Below, in pieces: positions 1-8,516 of a stretch of DNA of 64,000 nt (its first letter is position 1; each line of letters starts with the position of its first letter). The notes beneath the pieces were generated by a model that did no database searches, had not been told where the DNA came from, and saw only the letters and a program-made list of their open reading frames with translations. The stretch covers positions 1 to 64,000 of the forward strand of contig JARGNZ010000013.1 of assembly GCA_029209985.1 (NCBI GenBank). The letters are read 5' to 3'. The stretch comes from Parvibaculaceae bacterium. GTDB lineage: Bacteria; Pseudomonadota; Alphaproteobacteria; Parvibaculales; Parvibaculaceae. The translations under genes were made by a program, and so were the position numbers.

Positions 1-173
1 CCATGGCCAGCATGCCTCTTTATGGGGGCACATTGGCAGATGTAAATGGGATCAAGCCCTTCAAATTTAAGATAATGGGCAAGGTGAAATTGGTGGATAC
101 CAATGTTTTTGGCGGCACCCTGCTGATGCTCGTCAACGGGGTCGCGTGTTACATGCTGATGAGGCTTCCTTGA
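1..173 (+). CDS. 3' end of an unidentified gene, cut by the left edge
   Basis: An open frame enters from the left edge and stops with TGA at 171-173, giving at least 57 residues. It contains an ATG at position 3, but the frame is open to the edge, so the real start may lie outside. The tail is Gly- and hydrophobic-rich (about residues 38-55) and ends MRLP. I recognise no family in this fragment. It runs in the same direction as the next gene, with a 78-base gap. Confidence 0.45.
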   Translation, partial: MASMPLYGGTLADVNGIKPFKFKIMGKVKLVDTNVFGGTLLMLVNGVACYMLMRLP

Positions 174-251
174 AAACGTCCTAACGATCAATGGAATATG
201 CCGTTGTAAGGCGCTAGGGTTCAATCCCCGTGGTTCTTTAGGTGAAATAAA

Positions 252-1418
252 ATGAGAAATCTTATGTCCGTATTTGCCTCCGTTGTGGCACTTTTGTCTG
301 CGGCACCTGTCGCGGCGAAAGAAAAGCCGCTGACAGATCAAGTCACACCGATCATGGGAACGGTCAGCATTGCAGCTCCCGCCCAAGCTTTGAGCTTTGC
401 CCGATTTGAAAAGAATGGAAAGCCCGCCTTGATGCTGGTTGAAAGCTATCAAGACAGCGCAGTAACAGGCAAAGACCTCAGCACATTATTCGATGTGTCC
501 TGGGAAGATCCAATAAGTTTGTTCCAGAACTACACCTACGCGGAAATACAAGTAGCGGTAGAAAATAATGTCACCCTTGCAGAAGTAGGTGTGCCGGTAG
601 ATCAATTGCTCATGCCGGTACGGCTGACAGATGACCATATCGCAGCCGGGACAAATTTTCCTGCTCATGCTGAAGAAGCAACAGTGGAAGATGGCCCCTT
701 TCTATTTCCTAAGCGGGTCGTACCAACACATGCACGGTCTTCGCTATCGATGGGGAAGGGGTTGTTGGACTTTGAGGTGGAGTTGTGCTTCGTGGCCATA
801 GATACGCTGAACGTGTCAGATAAACAGGGACGTGTCGGCTTGCTGCTCTGTAATGACTTCACCGACCGGGAAAAACTGATGCATCATCTCGATGCGTTTG
901 ATGTGACATCTGGTAAAGGGTTCACGACGGGAAAAAGCGCCCCAGGGTTTATGCCTATCGGCAATCTCTTTGTTGTCCCTCAGGATCACCGGGCATTTTC
1001 AGAGCCGTTGACGTTGACGCTTTATCATAATGGCGAACTGGCCCAGCAGGCCATCCAAAGTGAAGCGATCTGGGATTATGACGATCTACTGGAACAAATA
1101 AAATTACGCAGTGAAGCCAGCTGGGCATATCAAGGCGAACAGGTTTCGCTGGCTCTGTCCGGGGACATGATTGCCCCCCGCACTGCCATCCTCGCAGGCA
1201 CGCCAGACGGCACGCTATTCAAAGGCCTGCCTTTTAAGTACCAAATTTTGGGCGTGATGGATTGGGTGTTCGGCGGCTGGAATGAGCCGGTGCCATATTG
1301 GATTGTGAACCGCTATGTGGATGCAGCTAAGGCAGAAAAGTCTTATCTTCAAGCTGGGGATAGAGTGGAAATTCACGTTGAGGGGCTGGGAGAAATCACC
1401 ACCACAATCGTGCCATAA
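252..1418 (+). CDS. Exported fumarylacetoacetate hydrolase (FAH) family protein
   Basis: 388 residues. The C-terminal two thirds fit the FAH superfamily, Mg/Mn enzymes that hydrolyse or isomerise beta-diketo acids. Visible marks are a DFEVEL segment near residue 173 (the E-x-E metal motif), NDFTDRE near 205 (third acidic ligand), GKGFTTGKSAPGF near 225, and a C-terminal GDRVEIHVEGLGE segment typical of the family end. Residues 1-22 form a signal peptide ending in AAPVAA. That is unusual, because FAH enzymes are normally cytosolic, so this one should act in the periplasm. The ribosome site before the ATG is weak (TTAGGTGA). The substrate is unknown and no catabolic partner is adjacent. Confidence 0.8.
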   Translation: MRNLMSVFASVVALLSAAPVAAKEKPLTDQVTPIMGTVSIAAPAQALSFARFEKNGKPALMLVESYQDSAVTGKDLSTLFDVSWEDPISLFQNYTYAEIQVAVENNVTLAEVGVPVDQLLMPVRLTDDHIAAGTNFPAHAEEATVEDGPFLFPKRVVPTHARSSLSMGKGLLDFEVELCFVAIDTLNVSDKQGRVGLLLCNDFTDREKLMHHLDAFDVTSGKGFTTGKSAPGFMPIGNLFVVPQDHRAFSEPLTLTLYHNGELAQQAIQSEAIWDYDDLLEQIKLRSEASWAYQGEQVSLALSGDMIAPRTAILAGTPDGTLFKGLPFKYQILGVMDWVFGGWNEPVPYWIVNRYVDAAKAEKSYLQAGDRVEIHVEGLGEITTTIVP

Positions 1419-1441
1419 CCCAGATGATCTCATGATACATG

Positions 1442-1479
1442 GTTTCGACCTGCTTCCATTTTGGGGAGCAGGTCGAAAC
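1442..1479. terminator. Hairpin between convergent genes
   Basis: A perfect 13-bp stem (GTTTCGACCTGCT with AGCAGGTCGAAAC) and a 12-base loop lie between the convergent FAH gene and the secreted hypothetical. There is no T tract on either side, so it may be a bidirectional stop or an mRNA 3' end stabiliser. Confidence 0.45.
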
Positions 1480-1499
1480 GTATCAGGCGACCTTCTGAT

Positions 1500-1910
1500 T
1501 TACTCTACTTTGCCTTCGTAAATCTGAAAGTGCGTGTTGCCAACACCGGGTTCGTCAACGCGTGTCAGGGTGCCGTCAGGTCCACCCTTGTAGTTGTAAC
1601 ACCCGCTGGTGCGACCGGACCCAAGGTTGACACAAAACTTGTCATCTTTCACCGACCATGTGCCCCCGTAGAAAGACCAGCTTCCTGTTTGGTTGCAGGC
1701 CCGTTCTTTGCCAGAAATTTTGCCGTCGGGAGTGTAGTATTCTTTGAAGTCATGGCGGGCTGCACCGCATTCGCGGTGTTGGCCTTCAATGGTGTTGCCA
1801 ACAACTTGGCTTGCAACCTCTTGCCCTGACAAATAGACATCGGCCAGTGCGGGTGAAAATGCCATGCAAGACAAAGCGGCGGCTAGTGCGAATTTTTTGT
1901 ACGTTTTCAT
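1500..1910 (-). CDS. Secreted hypothetical protein, possibly DUF995-like
   Basis: 136 residues from the ATG at 1910, chosen over the ATG at 1928 because a GGAG sits about nine bases before it and the signal peptide (MKTYKKFALAAALSC...ALA) then begins cleanly. The mature part has four cysteines and a WSFYGGTWSVKDDKFCVNL segment followed by SGCYNYKG. This is reminiscent of small periplasmic DUF995-type proteins that carry a W-x-x-x-x-x-x-C-x...C pattern. The family call is tentative and the function unknown. It is probably transcribed alone. Confidence 0.6.
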   Translation of the reverse strand: MKTYKKFALAAALSCMAFSPALADVYLSGQEVASQVVGNTIEGQHRECGAARHDFKEYYTPDGKISGKERACNQTGSWSFYGGTWSVKDDKFCVNLGSGRTSGCYNYKGGPDGTLTRVDEPGVGNTHFQIYEGKVE

Positions 1911-2015
1911 GATCATATCTCCGGTCATGTGGGGGGAAGGAGTATATGATCTTTGTACCTCTCATTTTCAGTCCGATCTTTGATATGAGTCAAAGATCGG
2001 ACCAAAAAAGAAAAA

Positions 2016-3182
2016 TTATTTATTGAGTTCAGTCCGTTTAATTTTTTTCGCCAAGGACCATTTGTGCACCTCGGTAGGGCCGTCATAAATGCGGAAGGCG
2101 CGAATTTCACGGAAGACTTGTTCGACGATCGTGTCGCCGCTGACCCCAGTGCCCCCCATCACTTGCACGCATCTGTCCGCAATGCGGTAGAGGGCTTCAG
2201 ATACAGCGACTTTCGCCATGGAGCTTTCTACAGTGCCCAAGTCACCGGTGTCTAATACGTCTGCGCACCAGTCAATCATCAGTTCGGCTTGTTTCAGGTC
2301 GATCAGATTGTCGGCCAGTTGGAACCCAACCCCTTCGTGATCGACAAGCAACTTGCCAAAAGCTTCGCGCTTGCACGCATACTCGGTGGCAATCTCATGG
2401 GCGCGCAAGACGCTGCCATACCAACGCATGCAGTGAGACAAGCGGGCAGGAGATAAGCGAATTTGAGCGTATTTGAAACCCTCCCCAGCATTGCCAAGCA
2501 TTTGATCGGCCGGAAGGCGCAGATTATCAATGGTGACAATAGCGTGCCCTCCTGGCATGGAGCTGTCGATCGTGTCTAGTACCCGGTCGGTCCGAATGGC
2601 AGGGTGCGGCAAGTCCACGAGAAAAAGGGAGGCGCCTTCTTCGGCCTTGGCCATAACGATGCCTACTTTTGCGCCCTCTGCGCCGGTAATGAAGGCTTTG
2701 CGGCCATTAATAACCCAATGGTTGCCATCAAGTTTGGCTGTTGTCTGCATCATGGAAGGGTCAGATCCTGCCCCGCCTTCATTGGCCGGTTCGGTCATAA
2801 AGAAGGCCGACCGAGAAGCCCCCGAAACCAATTGATCGAGGAAGCGTGTCTTTTGGTCATCCGACGCCACCTTGCCCAGCAAGTACATATTGCCTTCATC
2901 TGGGGCCATTGTGTTGCAGGCAAGCGGGCCGAGCGGTGACAGGCCGCTCATCTTCAAAACTGTGGCGGTGCCTCTTTGATTTAGGTGACTGCCATCCTCA
3001 AAAATGTGAGGGGTCAACACGCCCGCGTCTTTTGCTTTTGCCCGAAGTTCTTGCACAAGCTCATCTGATGGACCGTGGCTGCCAAGGCGTGGGTCTTTTT
3101 CGTAAGGCACAACAACATTGCGCACAAAGGTTTCAACTTTCGCAGCAATGTCCGCTGCGACTTGAGGGTCAGTGACAATCAT
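2016..3182 (-). CDS. Acyl-CoA dehydrogenase, ACAD10/11-like
   Basis: 388 residues, full length for the family: FAD-dependent alpha,beta-desaturation of an acyl-CoA in the cytosol, with electrons passing to ETF. Visible are the FAD/substrate segment FFMTEPANEGGAGSDPSMM (about 127-146), the INGRKAFITGA strand, the helix with ACKREAFGKLL, and the C-terminal YDGPTEVHKWSLAKKI. The YDGPTEVH form, with Asp where many members have Glu, is characteristic of the ACAD10/11 branch. Those members often handle branched or hydroxylated acyl-CoAs. An SD-like AAGGAC precedes the ATG. The gene stands alone, divergent from the NTF2-like gene. Confidence 0.88.
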   Translation of the reverse strand: MIVTDPQVAADIAAKVETFVRNVVVPYEKDPRLGSHGPSDELVQELRAKAKDAGVLTPHIFEDGSHLNQRGTATVLKMSGLSPLGPLACNTMAPDEGNMYLLGKVASDDQKTRFLDQLVSGASRSAFFMTEPANEGGAGSDPSMMQTTAKLDGNHWVINGRKAFITGAEGAKVGIVMAKAEEGASLFLVDLPHPAIRTDRVLDTIDSSMPGGHAIVTIDNLRLPADQMLGNAGEGFKYAQIRLSPARLSHCMRWYGSVLRAHEIATEYACKREAFGKLLVDHEGVGFQLADNLIDLKQAELMIDWCADVLDTGDLGTVESSMAKVAVSEALYRIADRCVQVMGGTGVSGDTIVEQVFREIRAFRIYDGPTEVHKWSLAKKIKRTELNK

Positions 3183-3550
3183 GGGGTGTCCTTACGGCTT
3201 ATAAAGTGGATATACGCTTTAAGTATCAGCCCGATGAAAGCCCTGTCAATCAACCCCCAAGGGACGTAGGGGCCGTATGGGAGGCGGTGAAGCGTAAATG
3301 AAATCGCTGCGGTGTGTCCCAAACCAAGGCATCCACTTATGGCTGGGTGGAGCATCAAGATAATCAGACCACACCTCCCGCATGGGCATGAGGCATAGCC
3401 TATGGCACCCGCAGTAAGTGTTCATTTTTGTTGATCTAGCTTTGCATCAGTGTGTTTGAAAGTGAGATAGGCTCTCGGCAAGTCACCGGGGGTGGCATTA
3501 AACACAGAACAAATGATGGCCATTTAGGTGGCAAAAGAGGGATTTGGTTC
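3183..3550. other. Intergenic region, 368 bases, divergent genes
   Basis: This separates the leftward acyl-CoA dehydrogenase from the rightward NTF2-like gene and must hold both promoters. I see no tRNA, strong hairpin or convincing ORF. A 21-codon ATG frame at 3298 has no coding character. Confidence 0.5.
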
Positions 3551-3985
3551 ATGATCGAAAAATGCATTGCAGAATGGCACGCATATATCTTTGGTAAAAA
3601 TCAGGGCGCACTGGAGAACCTAATCGCTGACGATTGTGTCTTCATTTCTCCAATCGTCTTCACCCCGCAATTGGGCAAAGAAATCACCATTGCCTACCTT
3701 CGGGCCGCAGGAGGTACAATTGGAGGCCAAGGCGTACCTGGTGAAGAAGAAAAAGCAGAGAACGCAGGCAAGTTCAAATACACCAAAGAAATTTTGGCTG
3801 GAAATCATGCGGTTTTGGAATTTGAAACCGAGATGGAAGGTAAATACGTCAATGGTGTAGACATCATCACCTGTAATGACGAAGGCAAGATCATCGAATT
3901 TAGAGTGATGATCCGCCCGTTGCAGGCGGTGAACCTTGTGCATGCCGCTATGGGTGCCATGCTTGAGAAAATGAAAAACGGATAA
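3551..3985 (+). CDS. NTF2-like / SnoaL-fold protein
   Basis: 144 residues. I chose the ATG at 3551 because AAGAGGG sits about eight bases upstream; longer in-frame starts add a low-complexity leader. The layout is that of a small NTF2-like cone fold: an N-terminal helix (CIAEWHAYIFGKNQGALENLIADDCVFISPI), then KEITIAYLRA, and a C-terminal beta sheet ending in GKIIEFRVMIRPLQAV, a typical SnoaL/NTF2 ending. Members serve as isomerases, hydratases or binding domains. No catalytic role can be assigned. It is followed by a strong terminator, so probably monocistronic. Confidence 0.75.
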   Translation: MIEKCIAEWHAYIFGKNQGALENLIADDCVFISPIVFTPQLGKEITIAYLRAAGGTIGGQGVPGEEEKAENAGKFKYTKEILAGNHAVLEFETEMEGKYVNGVDIITCNDEGKIIEFRVMIRPLQAVNLVHAAMGAMLEKMKNG

Positions 3986-4022
3986 TAACAACAGCCAGTA
4001 TTCAGGTTGTTTGAAACAAATA

Positions 4023-4050
4023 GAGGCCCGCTTTTAAGCGGGCCTTTTGT
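4023..4050 (+). terminator. Rho-independent terminator of the NTF2-like gene
   Basis: GGCCCGCTTTTAAGCGGGCC hairpin followed by TTTTGT, 38 bases after the stop codon. A classical intrinsic terminator. Confidence 0.88.
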
Positions 4051-4120
4051 CTGCTCGGCCCTTAAAGTTCCGCCTATTTCATATTTGACTCTCTAAGGGC
4101 CTCCCCTTAACCTTCAATTT

Positions 4121-4136
4121 AATGATAAGCATCATT
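4121..4136 (+). promoter_or_regulatory. Palindrome upstream of the GST gene, Fur-box-like
   Basis: AATGAT-AAGC-ATCATT is a perfect 6-bp inverted repeat 36 bases before the GST start, in an AT-rich patch. TAATGATAA matches half of the classical Fur box, so a Fur/Mur-type operator is possible. No expression evidence exists. Confidence 0.35.
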
Positions 4137-4172
4137 TTTAAGATGGGATGCACATAGACGCAGGAGAACCTC

Positions 4173-5216
4173 ATGACCAATCAAGCAACTGCCCCCTCGC
4201 CACTCGCGCTGATGGGGGTGCCGGGTTCTCCTTACACCCGTAAAATGCTGGCTGTTCTGCGATATCGTCGCATTCCTTATAAGCTTATTTTGGCAGGCTC
4301 GGGCCGGTTTCCCGAAGGCTACCCACGGCCCAAAGTGCAATTATTGCCAACCTTCTTTTTGCCCAATGCAGCCGGTGACATGGAAGCGGTGGTGGATTCA
4401 ACGCCGCTTATCCGGCGTTTTGAGGCAGAGTTCTCAGGCCGCGCGGTCATTCCAAATGATCCCGCCCTCGCGTTTCTCGATTATCTGCTAGAGGATTATG
4501 CGGATGAGTGGCTGACCAAAGCGATGTTTCATTATCGGTGGCATTACCAAGCCGACATTGAACGCGCTGGTTCCATTTTGCCCCGTTGGACGCTGGACCC
4601 ACAAGCAGAAGATGTTGCTGTGCAAATGGGGAAGGTTTTCGCTGAGCGTCAAATTTCGCGCTTGCACGTTGTGGGATCAAGCCCAGAAACCGCCCCGATC
4701 ATTGAAGCAAGCTATGAACGATATCTGGCGGTGATGCGTGCCCATTTAGAAACTTCTGCGTTTCTACTGGGAGCCCGTCCCGGCTCAGGTGACTTCGCCG
4801 CCTATGGCCAACTTACCCAATTGGCAAAATTTGATCCAACCCCCATGGCTCTTACCTTTGAAAAGGCCCCGGTGGTTTTTGCATGGACCGATATGGTGGA
4901 TGATTTAAGCGGCATGGAACCTGCGGATGCAGATTGGACGGACCGCACCGCCATCCCCGACACCGTGCGGGCGATCTTCCGCGAAATCGGTACATATTAT
5001 GTACCTGCCTTGCGTGCAAATGCAGAGGCGCTGATGTCTGGTGCCGACAAGGTAGAGACAGAGATTGACGGTGCCCGGTGGATCCAGCAGCCGTTCCCGT
5101 ATCAAGGCAAGTGTCTGCAATGGATACGGGCCGAGCATGACAAGCTTTCCGATGCCGACCGTAAGGTCGTAGATGACGTGCTGGCGGGCACTGGTTGCGA
5201 AAAACTCTTTGCCTAA
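4173..5216 (+). CDS. Glutathione S-transferase family protein (long form)
   Basis: 347 residues, longer than the usual 200-230. The N-terminal thioredoxin-fold domain (about 10-95) shows the GST start GVPGSPYTRKMLAVLRYRRIPY, with a Ser/Tyr candidate for glutathione activation, and a cis-Pro-like region near LLPTFFLPN. The C-terminal helical domain includes GARPGSGDFAAYGQLTQLAKFDP, the N-capping box region of GST C-domains. The extra C-terminal 100 residues (about 245-347) have no domain I recognise. AGGAG lies before the ATG. The sulfatase gene follows closely, so the two may be cotranscribed. Confidence 0.8.
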   Translation: MTNQATAPSPLALMGVPGSPYTRKMLAVLRYRRIPYKLILAGSGRFPEGYPRPKVQLLPTFFLPNAAGDMEAVVDSTPLIRRFEAEFSGRAVIPNDPALAFLDYLLEDYADEWLTKAMFHYRWHYQADIERAGSILPRWTLDPQAEDVAVQMGKVFAERQISRLHVVGSSPETAPIIEASYERYLAVMRAHLETSAFLLGARPGSGDFAAYGQLTQLAKFDPTPMALTFEKAPVVFAWTDMVDDLSGMEPADADWTDRTAIPDTVRAIFREIGTYYVPALRANAEALMSGADKVETEIDGARWIQQPFPYQGKCLQWIRAEHDKLSDADRKVVDDVLAGTGCEKLFA

Positions 5217-5234
5217 CTGTTGAGGACGAAACTT

Positions 5235-6935
5235 ATGAAGCTCAAGAAAGCGCTCATCGCATCAGCCGGTGTTCTGTTTGTCCTCGGCGTGGCCGCATGG
5301 GTAAACCGCATTGATATTATTCTGCACACTCCCGGTATCATTGCCAATATCAAGGACCCCATTGGCCCCCATCAAGAAGTGCCGTGGCAAAGGGGGCAAG
5401 GAAAAGCAGTCTCGCAGTCCACACCTGTATCCACAGCTACATCGTCAGCTTCTAAGCGCAAGCCGAACATCATTTTCATTGTGACAGATGACATGGGCTT
5501 TAACGACATCAGCTATTATGGCGGGGGAGCCTCTGGCACGCAGATGCAAACCCCACACATTGACGCTTTAGCCAATGAGGGCGTGGCGTTTTTGAATGGA
5601 TACGCGGGCAACGCCATATGCGCCCCGTCGCGGGCGATGATTATGACAGGCCGGTACGCTACCCGGTTTGGGTTTGAGTTCACGCCCACGCCGCCGGGCA
5701 TGCCGCTGATGGTGGGCATGGTGCGTGAAGATAAGGGCCTGCAAACAGAGCTGCCCTTTATTCAAAATGAAGGTGTTTATGAGGACGTGCCGTCCTATGC
5801 AGACTTGGGAATGCCTCCCACTGAGGTCACTATTGCCGAATTGCTCCAGTCGGCGGGCTATTACACCGCACATATTGGCAAATGGCATTTGGGCCGTAAC
5901 AACGGCATGGGTCCCACCAACCAAGGGTTTGATGACAGCCTGTTGATGGGCAGCGGCCTCTACCTTCCTGTGGACCATCCTGATGTGGTGAACTCTCGCC
6001 AAGAGTTCGATCCCATCGATCTCTTTTTGTGGCCCAATATGCGCTATGCAGCAAGCTTCAACGGGGGACCGATGTTTGAGCCCAAGGGGTACATCACCGA
6101 TTATTATACCGATGAGGCGATCAAAGTTATTGAGAACAATAAAGACCGCCCTTTTTTCCTATATCTCGCGCACTGGGGCATTCATACGCCGTTGCAAGCC
6201 TTGAGGTCTGATTATGAGGCGCTGGCTCATATCGAAGATCACCGGTTACGGGTCTATACGGCCATGACCCGTGCGGTAGATCGCAGCGTTGGCCGTGTGA
6301 TGCAGGCATTGAAGGATAATGGACTGGATGAGAACACTTTGGTGATTTTCACCAGTGACAATGGCGGGGCAGGATATGTCGGCTTGCCAGACCTCAACAA
6401 GCCGTACCGGGGCTGGAAGCTCACCCTTTTTGAAGGGGGAACACATGTGCCTTACTTTGCGCATTGGCCTAAAAACCTGCCGCAAGGCGCGACGTTTGAT
6501 CAGCCCGTGTCCCATCTGGATCTATTCGCGACCGCCGCAGCTGCTGCAGGTGTTGCGGTCCCCACCGACCGCAAAATGGATGGCGTCAATTTGATGCCCT
6601 ACGTGCGGGGGGAGCAAACGGGCGCGCCCCATGAAAAACTCTTTTGGAGCGATGGTGGGTATCAAAGTGTTTTGAAAGAGGGCTGGAAGCTACAAGTGTC
6701 GGACCTTCGTGATAAAAAGTGGTTGTTTGATTTATCTAAAGACCCGACGGAACAAATCAACCTCGCCGCCCAAGAGCCTGAAAAGGTGGCCGAGCTTGTG
6801 GCCGAGTTGCAGGTCCATAAGGCGGAGCAACGGGCACCGCGCTGGCCGTGGGTAGGGGCCTTGCCCATTCCCATAGATAAAACCTTGGCCCAACCCATTA
6901 CCAAAGAGGATGATTTTGTGTTCTGGGAGAATTGA
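5235..6935 (+). CDS. Membrane-anchored sulfatase
   Basis: 566 residues. The ATG at 5235 is preceded by GAGGA at the right distance. Residues 1-22 form a signal anchor, so the enzyme is probably periplasmic. The catalytic fold begins with NIIFIVTDDMGFND (metal-binding Asp85-Asp86) and carries the type I sulfatase signature CAPSR (Cys129 to Arg133), where Cys becomes formylglycine. GKWHLG (about 216) and FTSDNGG (about 374) add the remaining active-site elements. It hydrolyses a sulfate ester of unknown substrate. A formylglycine-generating enzyme is needed and none is encoded in this window. It lies 18 bases after the GST gene. Confidence 0.9.
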   Translation: MKLKKALIASAGVLFVLGVAAWVNRIDIILHTPGIIANIKDPIGPHQEVPWQRGQGKAVSQSTPVSTATSSASKRKPNIIFIVTDDMGFNDISYYGGGASGTQMQTPHIDALANEGVAFLNGYAGNAICAPSRAMIMTGRYATRFGFEFTPTPPGMPLMVGMVREDKGLQTELPFIQNEGVYEDVPSYADLGMPPTEVTIAELLQSAGYYTAHIGKWHLGRNNGMGPTNQGFDDSLLMGSGLYLPVDHPDVVNSRQEFDPIDLFLWPNMRYAASFNGGPMFEPKGYITDYYTDEAIKVIENNKDRPFFLYLAHWGIHTPLQALRSDYEALAHIEDHRLRVYTAMTRAVDRSVGRVMQALKDNGLDENTLVIFTSDNGGAGYVGLPDLNKPYRGWKLTLFEGGTHVPYFAHWPKNLPQGATFDQPVSHLDLFATAAAAAGVAVPTDRKMDGVNLMPYVRGEQTGAPHEKLFWSDGGYQSVLKEGWKLQVSDLRDKKWLFDLSKDPTEQINLAAQEPEKVAELVAELQVHKAEQRAPRWPWVGALPIPIDKTLAQPITKEDDFVFWEN

Positions 6936-7147
6936 GAACACACGGGCAGTTGGCGCTTTCACGCGGATTTACCCCCCGTGTTGATCTCTGATCTTGCTCA
7001 ATCATGTTGATAAGTTGCTTAAAACGCTTGAAATAATCAACAGGGGGCAGTTCGGGGACTTGACCCCAGCAGCACTTCATTGACTACTATGTCTAAACCT
7101 AATGGGTGCACAGTGGCTTTCAGTCACGAACCGGGAATGGACGTGGC

Positions 7148-8515
7148 ATGGCAGGAAAATTGACCCTTCAAGAGCTTGAAAGAGCCGTGAAAACTGGCAA
7201 AGTCGACACGGTGTTGGCCGTTCAAGTCGATATGCAAGGGCGTTTGATGGGCAAGCGGTTTCAAGCAGAGTTTTTTTTAGAGAGCGCGGTCACAGAAACC
7301 CATTCCTGTAATTACCTTTTGTCTACTGATATGGAAATGGAAACGGTCCCCGGCTACGCAAACGCCAGTTGGTCGGCAGGCTACGGCGATTATGCCATGC
7401 GCCCGGACCTAAATACCTTGCGCCTTATTCCTTGGTTGGAAGGCACAGCCCTTGTTCTGTGCGATCTATATGATCATAAAACCCACGAAGAAGTGAAGAT
7501 TTCCCCCCGCGCCATTTTGAAGCGACAGATTGCCCGCCTTGCGGACATGGGGTTCACACCGATGATGGCGACAGAGCTGGAGTTCTTTGTCTTCAAAAAT
7601 TCATTTGAAGAAGCCCACGAGCAGGGCTATCGCCACCTTGATTTGATTAGTCCTTATAATGAGGATTATCATATCTTCCAAACCACCAAGGAAGAAGACT
7701 TGATGCGTGCCATTCGCACTGGGTTAAATGGCGCAGATATTCCCATTGAAAATACCAAGGGCGAAGCAAGCGCGGGCCAAGCTGAGGTCAACGTGCGGTA
7801 TGCCGATGCCCTGTCCATGGCCGACCGGCACGCCATTGTTAAGAATGGCGTGAAAGAAATTGCGTGGGCAAAGCAGCGCGCGGTGACCTTTATGGCCAAA
7901 TGGGACAATGCATCTTCGGGCAGTTCGTCCCACATCCATCAATCCCTTTGGACCCCAGATGGCAAATCAGCGTTCTTCGATCCTGAGGGGCAATACGGCA
8001 TGTCGCAAACGATGCGCCATTATATGGCTGGTCTTCTGCACCATGCCCCTGCGATGACGCTGTTTTTAGCGCCTTACGTAAACTCTTATAAACGCTTTGT
8101 TGAAGGCACCTTTGCCCCCACAAAAACCGTGTGGTCGCTCGATAATCGCACTGCTGGTTTCCGGGTGTGTGGCGATGCAAGCAGTGCAGTGCGTGTGGAG
8201 TGCCGTATTGGCGGCTCTGACCTCAACCCCTATTTGGCCTTAGCGTCTCAAATAGCAGCGGGCATTGATGGCATCGTGAATAAACGAGAATTACCAGAAG
8301 AGTTTGAAGGTGATGCTTACCAAGGTGAGGGCGTGCCGGAGATTCCAACCAACATTTCGGATGCAACCGCAGAGCTGGATAAGTCAGCAATGTATCGAGA
8401 CGCATTTGGCAATGAGGTTGTGGAACACTACCTACACGCAGCGCGGTGGGAGCAGTTAGAGTATAATCGACGTGTGACCGATTGGGATTTAGCACGTGGT
8501 TTTGAAAGAGCATAA
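7148..8515 (+). CDS. Glutamine-synthetase-like gamma-glutamyl-amine ligase
   Basis: 455 residues. Glutamine synthetase superfamily: ATP-dependent amide formation on the gamma-carboxyl of glutamate. Visible are the N-terminal beta-grasp (VLAVQVDMQGRLMGKRF), the first catalytic motif MATELEFFVF (about 138-147), the ENTKGEASAGQAEVN segment (about 200-214), SGSSSHIHQSL (about 257-267) and the C-terminal NRTAGFRVCG and RVECRIGGSDLNPYL. The protein resembles the PuuA/GlnA3/GlnA4 branch, which glutamylates amines rather than ammonia. The ATG at 7148 sits between two weak start options. It begins a three-gene operon whose next ATG falls one base after this stop. Confidence 0.82.
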   Translation: MAGKLTLQELERAVKTGKVDTVLAVQVDMQGRLMGKRFQAEFFLESAVTETHSCNYLLSTDMEMETVPGYANASWSAGYGDYAMRPDLNTLRLIPWLEGTALVLCDLYDHKTHEEVKISPRAILKRQIARLADMGFTPMMATELEFFVFKNSFEEAHEQGYRHLDLISPYNEDYHIFQTTKEEDLMRAIRTGLNGADIPIENTKGEASAGQAEVNVRYADALSMADRHAIVKNGVKEIAWAKQRAVTFMAKWDNASSGSSSHIHQSLWTPDGKSAFFDPEGQYGMSQTMRHYMAGLLHHAPAMTLFLAPYVNSYKRFVEGTFAPTKTVWSLDNRTAGFRVCGDASSAVRVECRIGGSDLNPYLALASQIAAGIDGIVNKRELPEEFEGDAYQGEGVPEIPTNISDATAELDKSAMYRDAFGNEVVEHYLHAARWEQLEYNRRVTDWDLARGFERA

Positions 8516-8516
8516 A

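Noticed and set aside
213-236. tRNA-like T-arm sequence (GGGTTCAATCCCC)
   Set aside because: Only three of the five T-stem pairs form, and there is no matching acceptor stem upstream. It may be a chance match or a remnant.
3298-3363. 21-codon ORF in the intergenic region
   Set aside because: Too short, weak ribosome site, no coding bias visible.
6936-7147. Possible promoter or hairpin between sulfatase and ligase genes
   Set aside because: An ACACGGG / CCCGTGT pair exists but the loop is about 28 bases; no clear -35/-10 signals.
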